Below, piece after piece: positions 36,181-44,435 of a stretch of 64,000 bases of DNA; position 1 is the first letter of the stretch, and every line of letters begins with the position of its first letter. Source of the DNA: Sediminibacterium sp. (GTDB lineage: Bacteria; Bacteroidota; Bacteroidia; Chitinophagales; Chitinophagaceae); the NCBI RefSeq assembly GCF_030695065.1, contig NZ_JAUYTR010000009.1, positions 124,001 through 188,000 of the forward strand. Direction: 5' to 3'. The notes beneath the pieces are model-generated. The model did no database searches and was not told the DNA's origin. It worked only from the letters and a program-made list of their open reading frames with translations. Position numbers and translations under genes: made by a program.

Positions 36181-37430
36181 GCCTTGGTAAACTCAATCAC
36201 TGTAATCTCTGGCATGATGCCTACCCTACCAGGATAACCTATAAATCCAAACCCGCGATTCACATACAATTTTTGGTTTCCATCTTCGTATAAACCAGCC
36301 CATTGCTTATACATCCACTTAACGGGGCTCCATTTAAAATAAGGGTTCTCTAATCCAAATTGCATACCATGGGTATGGCCTGCAAACATAATATCGATGT
36401 CTTTATAAGTTGTTTTTACTTGCGCATCCCAATGACTGGGATCATGGCTTAACAACATTTTAAAAGGAACCTGCTCAGTACCTATTACTGCCTGTTCCAT
36501 TTTCCCATATTTGGGAAACCTTCCTTTTGCACCCCAATTTTCTATACCAAGTACTGCAATTTGCTCACCGGCTTTTTCAATAATCCGATTTTCATTCATC
36601 AATATATCCCAGCCCATTTCTTTGTGTAGGTTGATTAAAGCCGCTAAGTTATCCTTCTTGGCCGCTGTATTGGGCCACTGTACATAATCTCCATAGTCAT
36701 GGTTACCCAAAGTACTATAAACCCCTAATGGTGCTTTTAAACGTGCAAAAGATGCTTTGAGAGGCTCCATTTCAGTAGCCCGATCATTCACTAAGTCTCC
36801 AGTAAAAAAAATGATATCGGGGTTTTGCTTTAAAATTAAATCAATCCCTTTGTTTACTGCACTAAGGTCCTGTAAGCTTCCGCTGTGGACATCACTAATT
36901 TGAACCAGCTTTAATCCATCAAAAGCCTTGGGCAAATTGGCAAATTGCAACTGAATTTTCTTAACCTGGTAATTATATTTATTTCTAAAACCAAAAAGCA
37001 TGGTCCCAAATAAAGTAGACCCCAATCCCAATCCAATCCAGCTTAAAAATACCGACCTCGACACCATTTGCCCATCGCCCAACATTTGCCCCCCGGTACT
37101 CCTATACACTTTACTGATGGCCCACCATCCGGTGCGCCTAATATCGTCTACCAAAAAAATGGTAGCTGCAATTAACTTGGCAATGAATAATCCGGCCAAA
37201 ATAGCAAAAACATAATTTCGGAATAGCTTAGACTGCTGCAATGCCGGCACAAATGGGAATGCCAATAAGGAAAAAATGGTTAGTACCGAAATGAGCCAAA
37301 ACCCCACATGAATATACATTCTAACCCGCTCAGACAAGGGCTGGGTAACTGTTTTAATGGCCTGGTAAACATAAAAATCGAGCAAAACCATGATGGCTGC
37401 TATAAAAAACAAAGTTCCGGTACTGCGCAT
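36177..37430 (-). CDS. membrane metallophosphoesterase (calcineurin-like)
   Basis: Metal-dependent phosphoesterase anchored by an N-terminal membrane region of about 150 residues with four or so hydrophobic segments (LFFIAAIMVLLDFYVYQ, VGFWLISVLTIFSLLAFPFV, YVFAILAGLFIAKLIAATIFLV, FLSWIGLGLGSTLFGTMLF). The catalytic domain carries the calcineurin-like motifs DVHSG, GDLVND, GNHDYGDY and GHTHGMQFG. 417 residues, similar to the YkuE-type proteins. The substrate is unknown; YkuE-type enzymes act on phosphodiesters or phospholipids. Confidence 0.9.
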   Translation of the reverse strand: MRSTGTLFFIAAIMVLLDFYVYQAIKTVTQPLSERVRMYIHVGFWLISVLTIFSLLAFPFVPALQQSKLFRNYVFAILAGLFIAKLIAATIFLVDDIRRTGWWAISKVYRSTGGQMLGDGQMVSRSVFLSWIGLGLGSTLFGTMLFGFRNKYNYQVKKIQLQFANLPKAFDGLKLVQISDVHSGSLQDLSAVNKGIDLILKQNPDIIFFTGDLVNDRATEMEPLKASFARLKAPLGVYSTLGNHDYGDYVQWPNTAAKKDNLAALINLHKEMGWDILMNENRIIEKAGEQIAVLGIENWGAKGRFPKYGKMEQAVIGTEQVPFKMLLSHDPSHWDAQVKTTYKDIDIMFAGHTHGMQFGLENPYFKWSPVKWMYKQWAGLYEDGNQKLYVNRGFGFIGYPGRVGIMPEITVIEFTKA

Positions 37431-37488
37431 ATATTGATATAAAATGTAAAGATAACTCCCCTACCTTAACAGCTATTGCATAATATTG

Positions 37489-37519
37489 TTTGAGAGCTGT
37501 TACCGAAGCCGTATTTTTG
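37489..37519 (+). promoter_or_regulatory. promoter of the parA operon
   Basis: TTTG at 37489-37492, 19-bp spacer, TATTTTTG at 37512-37519. This is the best match to the Bacteroidota promoter pattern seen in this window. The parA ATG lies 25 bp downstream. Confidence 0.7.
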
Positions 37520-37544
37520 GCAACCGAGAAAAGGAATAGCAATT

Positions 37545-38345
37545 ATGGCAAGAATTATTGGCGTAGCCAATCAGAAAGGCGGAGTAGGTAAAACCACCAC
37601 TGCAATTAACGTAGCAGCTAGTTTGGCTGTATTAGAATACAAAACCTTGTTGGTTGATGCAGACCCCCAAGCAAACAGTACTACAGGCGTAGGTTTTGAC
37701 TTACACAATATTACCAATAGTCTATACGACTGTATGGTAAACAATGTTACTGCCAACGAAGTCATTTTAAAAAGTGATGTACCTAATTTAGATTTGATTC
37801 CTTCTCATATAGATTTAGTAGGTGCTGAAATTGAAATGATCAATTATCCCAATAGAGAAAATGTAATGAAAGGGATATTAGACGCAGTAAGAGATCGATA
37901 CGATTTCATTATCATAGACTGCTCTCCTTCTTTGGGTTTAATTACTGTAAATTCATTGGTTGCATCAGATAGTGTAATTGTTCCAGTGCAATGTGAATTT
38001 TTTGCATTAGAAGGATTGGGCAAATTATTGAATACCATTAAAATTGTGCAGAACAGATTAAACCCTGCTTTACAAATTGAAGGTATTTTAATGACCATGT
38101 ACGATGGTCGCTTGCGTTTATGCAATCAAGTTGTAAGCGAAGTAAGGCGCCATTTTGACGATATGGTTTTTGCTACCATTATCCATAGAAATACCCGTTT
38201 AAGCGAAGCCCCAAGTGTGGGTAAACCTGTTATTTTATATGATGCGGAAAGCAAGGGTGCAGTAAACTACTTAAATCTTTCTAAAGAGATTCTGCAGAAT
38301 AACGGGATGACAAAAATTTCTAATCAAGATAGAATTATTGAATAA
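37545..38345 (+). CDS. parA: chromosome partitioning ATPase ParA (Soj)
   Basis: Deviant-Walker ATPase that moves ParB-parS complexes. The deviant Walker A KGGVGKTTTAINVA is at about residues 11-24. The DADPQANST (Walker A') and FIIIDCSPSLGLIT (Walker B) follow. 266 residues, chromosomal type without an N-terminal DNA-binding domain. It is the first of parA-parB-DUF5683-dapB, all on one strand with gaps of 3-11 bp. Confidence 0.96.
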   Translation: MARIIGVANQKGGVGKTTTAINVAASLAVLEYKTLLVDADPQANSTTGVGFDLHNITNSLYDCMVNNVTANEVILKSDVPNLDLIPSHIDLVGAEIEMINYPNRENVMKGILDAVRDRYDFIIIDCSPSLGLITVNSLVASDSVIVPVQCEFFALEGLGKLLNTIKIVQNRLNPALQIEGILMTMYDGRLRLCNQVVSEVRRHFDDMVFATIIHRNTRLSEAPSVGKPVILYDAESKGAVNYLNLSKEILQNNGMTKISNQDRIIE

Positions 38346-38348
38346 TTT

Positions 38349-39272
38349 ATGAGTACGCCAAAACAAAATAAAGACCTTATAGGTAAAGGATTAAGGTCCT
38401 TATTGCAAAATATAGATCAAGACCTTAAAAATACCAGTGGAAGTTTAAAGAATGAAATAGTTGAGCAAGTAACTACCAGTTCAAGAATTCCATTAGCCGA
38501 TATTCAAATTAATCCGAAGAACCCAAGAAGAGATTTTGATGAACAGGCATTACAGGAGTTGTCTACTTCTATAAAACTGCACGATATTATTCAACCACTT
38601 ACGGTAAGTAAATTACCCAATGGCAAATACCAATTAATTGCAGGAGAAAGAAGATTTAGGGCATCTAAATTGGCTGGCTTAAAAGATGTTCCTGCTTATA
38701 TAAGACAGGCCAACGATCAACAATTACTAGAACTGGCTTTATTAGAAAATATTCAACGCGAAAACCTGAATGCCATAGAAATGGCGCTTAGTTTTAAACG
38801 CATGATGGAAGAGCTGAACTATACCCAAGAACAAGTAGCAGAAAGAATGGGTAAAGAAAGAAGTACGGTTACCAACTATATCCGTTTATTAAAACTACCA
38901 CCAGATATTCAAGCAGCAGTTCGCAATAATTCCATCAGCATGGGGCATGCAAGGGCGTTGGTAAATATTGACACCATTGATAAGCAGCTCTATGTATTTA
39001 AAGAAATACAGCAAAAACAACTGAGTGTAAGACAAACTGAAGAGCTCGTAAGAAAATTGTACAAAGGCGAGAAGTCGGTTGCGGGTTCAACTGCCATTAA
39101 AAACGACCTTCCTCCGGCTTACCAAAAGATTCAAGACAACCTTGCATCACATTTTGGCACAAAAGTTAATATGACGCATAACAAAAAGGGCTATGGTAGT
39201 ATCTCTATAGAGTATTACTCATTAGATGAGTTAAATAAGATTTTGGATTTAATGAATATAACCGTGGGTTAA
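38349..39272 (+). CDS. parB: chromosome partitioning protein ParB
   Basis: CTP-dependent DNA-binding clamp. The N-terminal ParB/Srx-like domain has IQINPKNPRRDF and GERRFRASKLAG (CTP/arginine box). Next come LLENIQRENLNAIEMA, a helix-turn-helix (YTQEQVAERMGKERSTVTNYIRLLKLP) and a C-terminal dimerisation region. 307 residues. The gap to parA is three bases. No parS palindrome was recognised in this window. Confidence 0.95.
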   Translation: MSTPKQNKDLIGKGLRSLLQNIDQDLKNTSGSLKNEIVEQVTTSSRIPLADIQINPKNPRRDFDEQALQELSTSIKLHDIIQPLTVSKLPNGKYQLIAGERRFRASKLAGLKDVPAYIRQANDQQLLELALLENIQRENLNAIEMALSFKRMMEELNYTQEQVAERMGKERSTVTNYIRLLKLPPDIQAAVRNNSISMGHARALVNIDTIDKQLYVFKEIQQKQLSVRQTEELVRKLYKGEKSVAGSTAIKNDLPPAYQKIQDNLASHFGTKVNMTHNKKGYGSISIEYYSLDELNKILDLMNITVG

Positions 39273-39278
39273 ACTGGC

Positions 39279-39938
39279 ATGTTCAAAAAAGTATTATTGT
39301 TTTTTGTTGTCGTATTTTTTTTAGGGGCTTCGGCCCACGCACAATCAACTACAGATAGTGCAGCAGTAAACCCTTTGCCTACTTTAACAGAAAAGGAATT
39401 AGCCAAAATAAAAAAGAAGGAAAAAGATTCTTCTTGGATGTCCAACCATATTCCACAACGTGCTACCAGAAGGTCTGCAATGATTCCTGGCTGGGGTCAG
39501 GCATATAATAGAGAATATTGGAAGATCCCATTGGTATATGGGGTATTGGCCATACCAGCCATCACTTATTTTTACAACACTTCTTTTTATAACAAAACAA
39601 AATTTGCCTACGAAGCTCGTTTTAAAGAACAAAATGGAGACAGTTCAGATGTTGCTTCTATAGATCCAGAACTAACCGGGTTAAGCATAGGTTCTCTACA
39701 GAATTACCGAAACTCGTTTAGAAGAGACAGAGATTACTCTATTCTCTGGTTTATTTTAGCCTGGGGTCTGCAAGTGGTAGACGCTACTGTTTTTGGGCAT
39801 TTACGCCATTTTGATGTGAGCAACAACTTGAGTATGCAAATTCACCCACAATTAAATCCACAAACTAGAACACCTGCACTAACTTTGTCTTTTAGTATAA
39901 AAGAGAAAAACAAAAAGCCATTACTCATTGCCAGATAA
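39279..39938 (+). CDS. DUF5683 domain protein
   Basis: 219 residues. A signal peptide (MFKKVLLFFVVVFFLGASAHAQ) precedes the DUF5683 core TRRSAMIPGWGQAYNREYWKIPLVYGVLAIPAITYFY. The region ends with SILWFILAWGLQVVDATVFGHLRHFDVSN. Two or more hydrophobic segments place it in the membrane or periplasm. Function is unknown. It lies between parB and dapB (10-bp gap), a frequent Bacteroidota arrangement. The frame of dapB starts a further 10 bases on. Confidence 0.85.
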   Translation: MFKKVLLFFVVVFFLGASAHAQSTTDSAAVNPLPTLTEKELAKIKKKEKDSSWMSNHIPQRATRRSAMIPGWGQAYNREYWKIPLVYGVLAIPAITYFYNTSFYNKTKFAYEARFKEQNGDSSDVASIDPELTGLSIGSLQNYRNSFRRDRDYSILWFILAWGLQVVDATVFGHLRHFDVSNNLSMQIHPQLNPQTRTPALTLSFSIKEKNKKPLLIAR

Positions 39939-39948
39939 AATAACCTGT

Positions 39949-40671
39949 ATGAAAATAGCATTAATTGGATACGGCAAAATGGGTAAAGCCATTGAAGCAA
40001 TTGCATTGGAACAACACCATGAGATTGTTTTAAGAATAGACATTAACAATGCTGCTGATTTTACTGCAGAAAAAATGGCTATGGCAGATGTGGCCATAGA
40101 ATTTACTGGCCCGAATAGTGCAGTAGATAATATACTGAAATGTTTATCATATGGTATTCCAGTTGTGAGTGGTTCAACTGGATGGTTAGATCAATGGGAA
40201 AAGGTAGCCAACTATTGTGCTGAAATAAATGGCACATTCATTTATTCTAGCAATTACAGCATAGGAGTTAACTTATTTTTTGAAGTAAATAAGTTTTTGG
40301 CAGGGTTAATGGAGCAGTATCCTACTTATGATGTTTTGCTTAAAGAAATTCATCATACGCAGAAAAAAGATGCACCCAGTGGAACAGCCATTACTTTGGC
40401 TGAACAAGTGTTGCATGCCTTAAGTAGAAAAACGAGTTGGACCAATGACGCTGTTACACCCAACAGCAATCTATTGGAGATTCAATCTGAAAGAATAGAC
40501 CCAGCACCGGGCACCCATCATGTAAAATATACTTCTGCTATTGATGATATAGAAATCATCCACACGGCACACAATAGAACCGGATTTGCTGGAGGTGCTG
40601 TTACTGCGGCACAGTTTGCTATAGGTAAGAAAGGAATATATACCATGAAAGAGGTATTAGGATTACCATAA
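39949..40671 (+). CDS. dapB: 4-hydroxy-tetrahydrodipicolinate reductase
   Basis: NAD(P)H-dependent reductase of lysine/diaminopimelate synthesis. The nucleotide-binding GYGKMGKA is near residues 7-14. The catalytic-region motif is EIHHTQKKDAPSGTA, containing the substrate-binding KDAPSGT. The start was set at ATG 39949 (MKIALIGYG); an in-frame TTG at 39928 would add seven residues that overlap the DUF5683 stop. 240 residues, shorter than E. coli DapB but typical of Bacteroidota. Confidence 0.94.
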   Translation: MKIALIGYGKMGKAIEAIALEQHHEIVLRIDINNAADFTAEKMAMADVAIEFTGPNSAVDNILKCLSYGIPVVSGSTGWLDQWEKVANYCAEINGTFIYSSNYSIGVNLFFEVNKFLAGLMEQYPTYDVLLKEIHHTQKKDAPSGTAITLAEQVLHALSRKTSWTNDAVTPNSNLLEIQSERIDPAPGTHHVKYTSAIDDIEIIHTAHNRTGFAGGAVTAAQFAIGKKGIYTMKEVLGLP

Positions 40672-40689
40672 TTTGTAATATCTTAGCAA

Positions 40690-41100
40690 ATGCTTTCGAA
40701 GAAAACTCAATATGCATTTAAAGCACTGACTTATATGGCAGAGCAAAAGCAGGTTGGACCTTTCTTGATTGCAGATATATCAGAAAAAAAGAAAATCCCC
40801 CTTAAGTTTCTTGAATCGATATTACTTGAATTAAAAAAAGCTGGAATATTAAATAGCAAAAAAGGCAAAGGGGGAGGTTATTATTTTAATGCCGACCCAG
40901 CTAGTGTAAGTTTAGCTTCTATAATGCGTTTGATTGAAGGCCCTATTGCCTTATTACCTTGTGTGAGTTTAAATTTTTATGAGAAGTGTGGAGACTGTAA
41001 CGAAAAAAAATGTGGTCTTAACAAAATCATGGCTAAAGTAAGAGACAAAACCTTAGGTATTCTAGAAAACCAAACTATAGCAGACTTAGTAACTCAATAA
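40690..41100 (+). CDS. Rrf2 family transcriptional regulator
   Basis: 136-residue Rrf2 winged helix. The N-terminal MLSKKTQYAFKALTYMAEQK and helix-turn-helix IADISEKKKIPLKFLESILLELKKAGIL are clear, followed by the wing SKKGKGGGYYF. There are four cysteines at 91, 100, 103 and 108 (C-x8-C-x2-C-x4-C). This is one more than the three that bind the Fe-S cluster in IscR, so Fe-S sensing is plausible. It starts 19 bp after dapB. It may control the adjacent barrel gene, but no site is identified. Confidence 0.92.
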   Translation: MLSKKTQYAFKALTYMAEQKQVGPFLIADISEKKKIPLKFLESILLELKKAGILNSKKGKGGGYYFNADPASVSLASIMRLIEGPIALLPCVSLNFYEKCGDCNEKKCGLNKIMAKVRDKTLGILENQTIADLVTQ

Positions 41101-41122
41101 ATTAACCAATCAAACTACACCA

Positions 41123-41851
41123 ATGAAAAAATTACTTTTTTTAACAATGTTACTGCCCTTTTTAAATGCGGATGCGCAAAAATTAATTGGCGGTAAAAAT
41201 ATTATCAAATGGAATGTAGGTTCCATGGCTGCTAGAAATTTTCATGTTACTTATGAAAGAAGTTTAACAAAGAATATTTCTTTCTCATTGAGTTATAGAA
41301 CCATGAGCAAAGGAGCACTTCCATTTAAAGACCAATTTAAAGAAGCCATCAATAGCAATGATATTAACTTAGATAATTTTCAAATTGGCAATACTGCCAT
41401 TACGCCTGAATTGCGTATTTATTTAAGTTTGGGTAGAATGAAAGGATTTTACCTAGCGCCTTATGTACGATTTGCTACATTTGATATAGGTGCTCCTATT
41501 AAGTATACTGCTTCAACCTCTCCATTAATTGAAAAAGAAGCAGTATTCAATGGTAAAATAAAAAGTACCAGTGCTGGTTTAATGATTGGATACCAGTTCC
41601 AAATTGCTACCAAAATTGTATTAGACTTTCAAATCATTGGTGGTCACTATGGAACAAGTAAAGGAGACTTAAATTTTGCTTCTGCCTTAAATCCATTTGA
41701 AGAACAAGAATTGCGTAAAAACTTAAATGAAATAGATGCAAAGCCTTTTAAATTCACTTCTACAGTTAACGCATCAGGTGCACAAATAGTATCAGATGGA
41801 CCTTGGGCTGGAATTAGAGGATTGAATCTTGGTTTAGGAATCAGATTCTAA
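41123..41851 (+). CDS. outer-membrane beta-barrel protein
   Basis: 242 residues. A signal peptide (MKKLLFLTMLLPFLNADAQ) precedes strands typical of a small barrel (IIKWNVGSMAARNFHVTYERSL, SFSLSYRTM, GFYLAPYVRFATFDIG, STSAGLMIGYQFQ, LDFQIIGGHYGTSKG, IRGLNLGLGIRF). It is similar to DUF3575-type proteins but I cannot assign a family. It follows the Rrf2 gene by 22 bp and is ended by a strong terminator. Confidence 0.7.
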   Translation: MKKLLFLTMLLPFLNADAQKLIGGKNIIKWNVGSMAARNFHVTYERSLTKNISFSLSYRTMSKGALPFKDQFKEAINSNDINLDNFQIGNTAITPELRIYLSLGRMKGFYLAPYVRFATFDIGAPIKYTASTSPLIEKEAVFNGKIKSTSAGLMIGYQFQIATKIVLDFQIIGGHYGTSKGDLNFASALNPFEEQELRKNLNEIDAKPFKFTSTVNASGAQIVSDGPWAGIRGLNLGLGIRF

Positions 41852-41855
41852 AAAC

Positions 41856-41882
41856 AAAACCTGCGCTATTTGCGCAGGTTTT
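41856..41882. terminator. bidirectional terminator between convergent genes
   Basis: Perfect 11-bp stem AAAACCTGCGC/GCGCAGGTTTT with loop TATTT. It is A/T flanked on both sides, so it can end transcription from either strand. The stop codon of the downstream minus-strand gene (41866-41868) lies inside the hairpin. Confidence 0.88.
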
Positions 41883-42816
41883 CTAACATATCTTTCGTCA
41901 TTAAAGACAAATCGTATTGGGGCTTCCAGCCCCAATCTTTATTAGCGACAGTATCGTCTATACTTTGAGGCCAGCTGTCGGCAATTTGTTGTCTTGAATC
42001 TGGTTTATACGACATAGTAAAATCTGGAATATGCTCCTGAATGCTCGCCCCAATTTCTTTAGGAGAAAAGCTCATGCCCGAAACATTATACGATGTTCTC
42101 ACAGAAATTTGATTGGCAGGTGCATTCATTAATTCTAATGTTGCGCGAATGGCATCTGGCATATACATCATGGGCAAGTAAGTATGCTCAGACAAAAAGC
42201 AGTTGTATTTTTTTTGTTCTAAAGCTTCCGTATAAATTTCAACCGCATAATCGGTAGTGCCACCACCAGGCGCAGATTTATAACTGATTAATCCAGGGTA
42301 ACGAATACTTCTTACATCTACCCCGTATCTATTAAAATAATAATTGCACCAGAACTCTCCTGCATACTTACTAATTCCGTAAACAGTAGTAGGTTCTATA
42401 ACCGTTTGTTGAGGGCATAATTGCTTGGGAGAAGTAGGGCCAAATACGGCAATACTACTTGGCCAATAAACTTTATGGAGTTTTTCTTCGCGGGCAATAT
42501 CCAATACATTTAACAAGCCCTGCATATTTAAATGCCAAGCTAAATTTGGGTTCTTCTCTCCTGTTGCAGAAAGTATAGCAGCCAATAAATATATCTGGGT
42601 TATATTTTGTCTAATAACTTGTACGTGCAACATTTCTTTATTCATCACATCCATACTCACATAGGGGCCAGTTCCTTTTAGCAAAGGATTCTCTTCTCGC
42701 AAATCGGATGCAACTACATTATTATTACCGTATTGTTTTCGTAAAGCAAGCGTAAGCTCCACCCCAATTTGACCAGACGCACCTATTACCAAAATTTTAT
42801 CTTTCCTAGCAGGCAT
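41866..42816 (-). CDS. L-threonine 3-dehydrogenase, SDR type
   Basis: Oxidises L-threonine to 2-amino-3-ketobutyrate with NAD. The start was set at ATG 42816 (MPARKDKILVIGASGQIG). The Rossmann motif GASGQIG is at 12-18, the catalytic Ser at S120/S121 (WPSSIAVFG) and YGISK at 146-150 (Y146, K150). The extended-SDR fingerprint PGLISYKSAPGGGTTDYAVEIYTEAL is characteristic of the short-chain (epimerase-like) threonine dehydrogenases of Bacteroidota. 316 residues. It reads towards the barrel gene and shares its terminator. Confidence 0.85.
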   Translation of the reverse strand: MPARKDKILVIGASGQIGVELTLALRKQYGNNNVVASDLREENPLLKGTGPYVSMDVMNKEMLHVQVIRQNITQIYLLAAILSATGEKNPNLAWHLNMQGLLNVLDIAREEKLHKVYWPSSIAVFGPTSPKQLCPQQTVIEPTTVYGISKYAGEFWCNYYFNRYGVDVRSIRYPGLISYKSAPGGGTTDYAVEIYTEALEQKKYNCFLSEHTYLPMMYMPDAIRATLELMNAPANQISVRTSYNVSGMSFSPKEIGASIQEHIPDFTMSYKPDSRQQIADSWPQSIDDTVANKDWGWKPQYDLSLMTKDMLENLRK

Positions 42817-42937
42817 AGCAATTTGTTTAGGCAGCAAAGAAACGAAAAAATGAATGACAAAAGGTTGAGCCAATCTAATTTAGGATAGCCTTAATAGTTT
42901 ACTTTTGTTTTATCTAATCAAGTACAAATTTTATTAT

Positions 42938-43768
42938 ATGTTGCCTACTTTTTTGCAAGACTTATTTAAAAATCAGCAATACAACCCCGAATCTTTTTTT
43001 TTAATTGCAGGACCATGTGTAGTTGAATCAGAAGAAATAGTAATGGAGATTGCCGATACGGTAAGTACCACTTGTAAACAATTGGGCATTCCTTACGTAT
43101 TTAAAGCCAGCTATAGAAAAGCCAATAGAACCAGCGCCAATTCTTTTACTGGAATTGGAGATGAGAATGGATTGTCTTTAATAAAAAAAGTAGGGGAAAA
43201 ATATGGCCTTCCTACTACTTCAGATATACACGCGCACGAAGAAGCTGCTATGGCAGCCCCTTTCATTGATATTTTACAAATACCTGCATTTTTGTGCAGA
43301 CAAACCGACTTATTAGAAGCAGCAGCCATTACAGGTAAAATTGTAAACGTTAAAAAAGGACAATTCTTAAGTGGTGCTTCAATGAAATTTGCAGTAGAAA
43401 AAATTCAAAAAGCGGGAAATGAACAAATACTTTTAACAGAAAGAGGCAATACATTTGGCTACCAAGACTTAGTAGTAGACTACAGAAATATTCCCATCAT
43501 GCAATCGCATGGAACACCTGTGGTAATGGATTGTACGCACTCATTACAACAACCCAATCAAACCAGCGGCGTTACTGGTGGTAACCCTGCAATGATTGGA
43601 ACTATTGCAAAAGCTGCAATAGCAACAGGTGCTATGGGATTATTTATTGAAACCCATCCCAATCCGGCTGTGGCTAAAAGCGACGGAGCCAATATGCTGG
43701 CATTGAATTTGCTACCTGGTCTATTAGCGCAATTAGTAAAGTTGCGAGAAACAGTAGTTAAACTTTAG
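42938..43768 (+). CDS. kdsA: 3-deoxy-8-phosphooctulonate synthase (KDO-8-P synthase)
   Basis: Condenses phosphoenolpyruvate with arabinose-5-phosphate to form KDO-8-P for lipopolysaccharide. Signatures: FFLIAGPCVVES, FKASYRKANRTS, TSDIHAHEEA, DILQIPAFLCRQTDL, NVKKGQFLS, ERGNTFGY and MDCTHSLQQPN. The start was set at ATG 42938 (MLPTFL); the frame runs upstream to a TTG at 42905 without support. 276 residues. C is present in the metal-site PCVVES, so either metal type is possible. It starts just 7 bases before the DUF4197 gene's leader region. Confidence 0.96.
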   Translation: MLPTFLQDLFKNQQYNPESFFLIAGPCVVESEEIVMEIADTVSTTCKQLGIPYVFKASYRKANRTSANSFTGIGDENGLSLIKKVGEKYGLPTTSDIHAHEEAAMAAPFIDILQIPAFLCRQTDLLEAAAITGKIVNVKKGQFLSGASMKFAVEKIQKAGNEQILLTERGNTFGYQDLVVDYRNIPIMQSHGTPVVMDCTHSLQQPNQTSGVTGGNPAMIGTIAKAAIATGAMGLFIETHPNPAVAKSDGANMLALNLLPGLLAQLVKLRETVVKL

Positions 43769-43775
43769 AAAGCAC

Positions 43776-44435
43776 ATGAAAAAAATATTATTCATCTTGT
43801 TGTTTACAACAGGAACCTTACCGTTGTTTTCGCAAGCGAACAATGAAATAGCCAATGCACTTAAACAAGCATTAACCATTGGCGCAGAAAAAGGAGCCGC
43901 CGAATTAGCAAAACCAGATGGTTTTTTCAAAAATGCCGCACTAAAAATATTGTTGCCGCCAGAAGCCCAAAAAATTGAATCTACTTTAAGGTCTGTTGGA
44001 ATGGGCAAGCAAGTAGACGAAGCCATTTTAAGTATCAATAGGGCTGCAGAAGATGCATGCAAAACAGCTGCACCCATTTTTGTGTCGGCCATTAAAGATT
44101 TAACAGTAACAGATGCGGTAAATATTTTAAAAGGAAATGATACCGCAGCAACGAGCTATCTAAAAGGCACAACCACTACCCCATTAACCAGCGCATTTAA
44201 ACCAATTATAGAAGCATCCCTACAAAAAACAGATGCTACCAAACATTGGGCTACACTGGTTTCGGCCTATAATAAATTTAGTTTTAGAAAATTGAATCCC
44301 TCTTTAAGTGACTATGTAACACAAAAAGCATTGGATGGAATTTATACACAAATTGCTTCTGAAGAAAAAAGTATTAGACAAAACCCTGCTGCAAGGGCCA
44401 CCGATTTATTAAAAAAAGTGTTTGGAACTAATTAA
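43776..44435 (+). CDS. DUF4197 domain protein
   Basis: 219 residues. A signal peptide (MKKILFILLFTTGTLPLFSQ) precedes an alpha-helical DUF4197-type body (IANALKQALTIGAEKGAAELAKPDGFFKNAALKILLPPEAQKIESTLRSVG, INRAAEDACKTAAPIFVSAIKDLTVTDAVNIL). It is probably periplasmic; function is unknown. It follows kdsA by seven bases. Its stop overlaps the convergent PAS gene by four bases. Confidence 0.9.
   Translation: MKKILFILLFTTGTLPLFSQANNEIANALKQALTIGAEKGAAELAKPDGFFKNAALKILLPPEAQKIESTLRSVGMGKQVDEAILSINRAAEDACKTAAPIFVSAIKDLTVTDAVNILKGNDTAATSYLKGTTTTPLTSAFKPIIEASLQKTDATKHWATLVSAYNKFSFRKLNPSLSDYVTQKALDGIYTQIASEEKSIRQNPAARATDLLKKVFGTN

Noticed and set aside
37545..39272. Plasmid partition locus
   Set aside because: The genes are chromosomal-type ParA/ParB beside dapB and other core genes, with no replication gene in sight.
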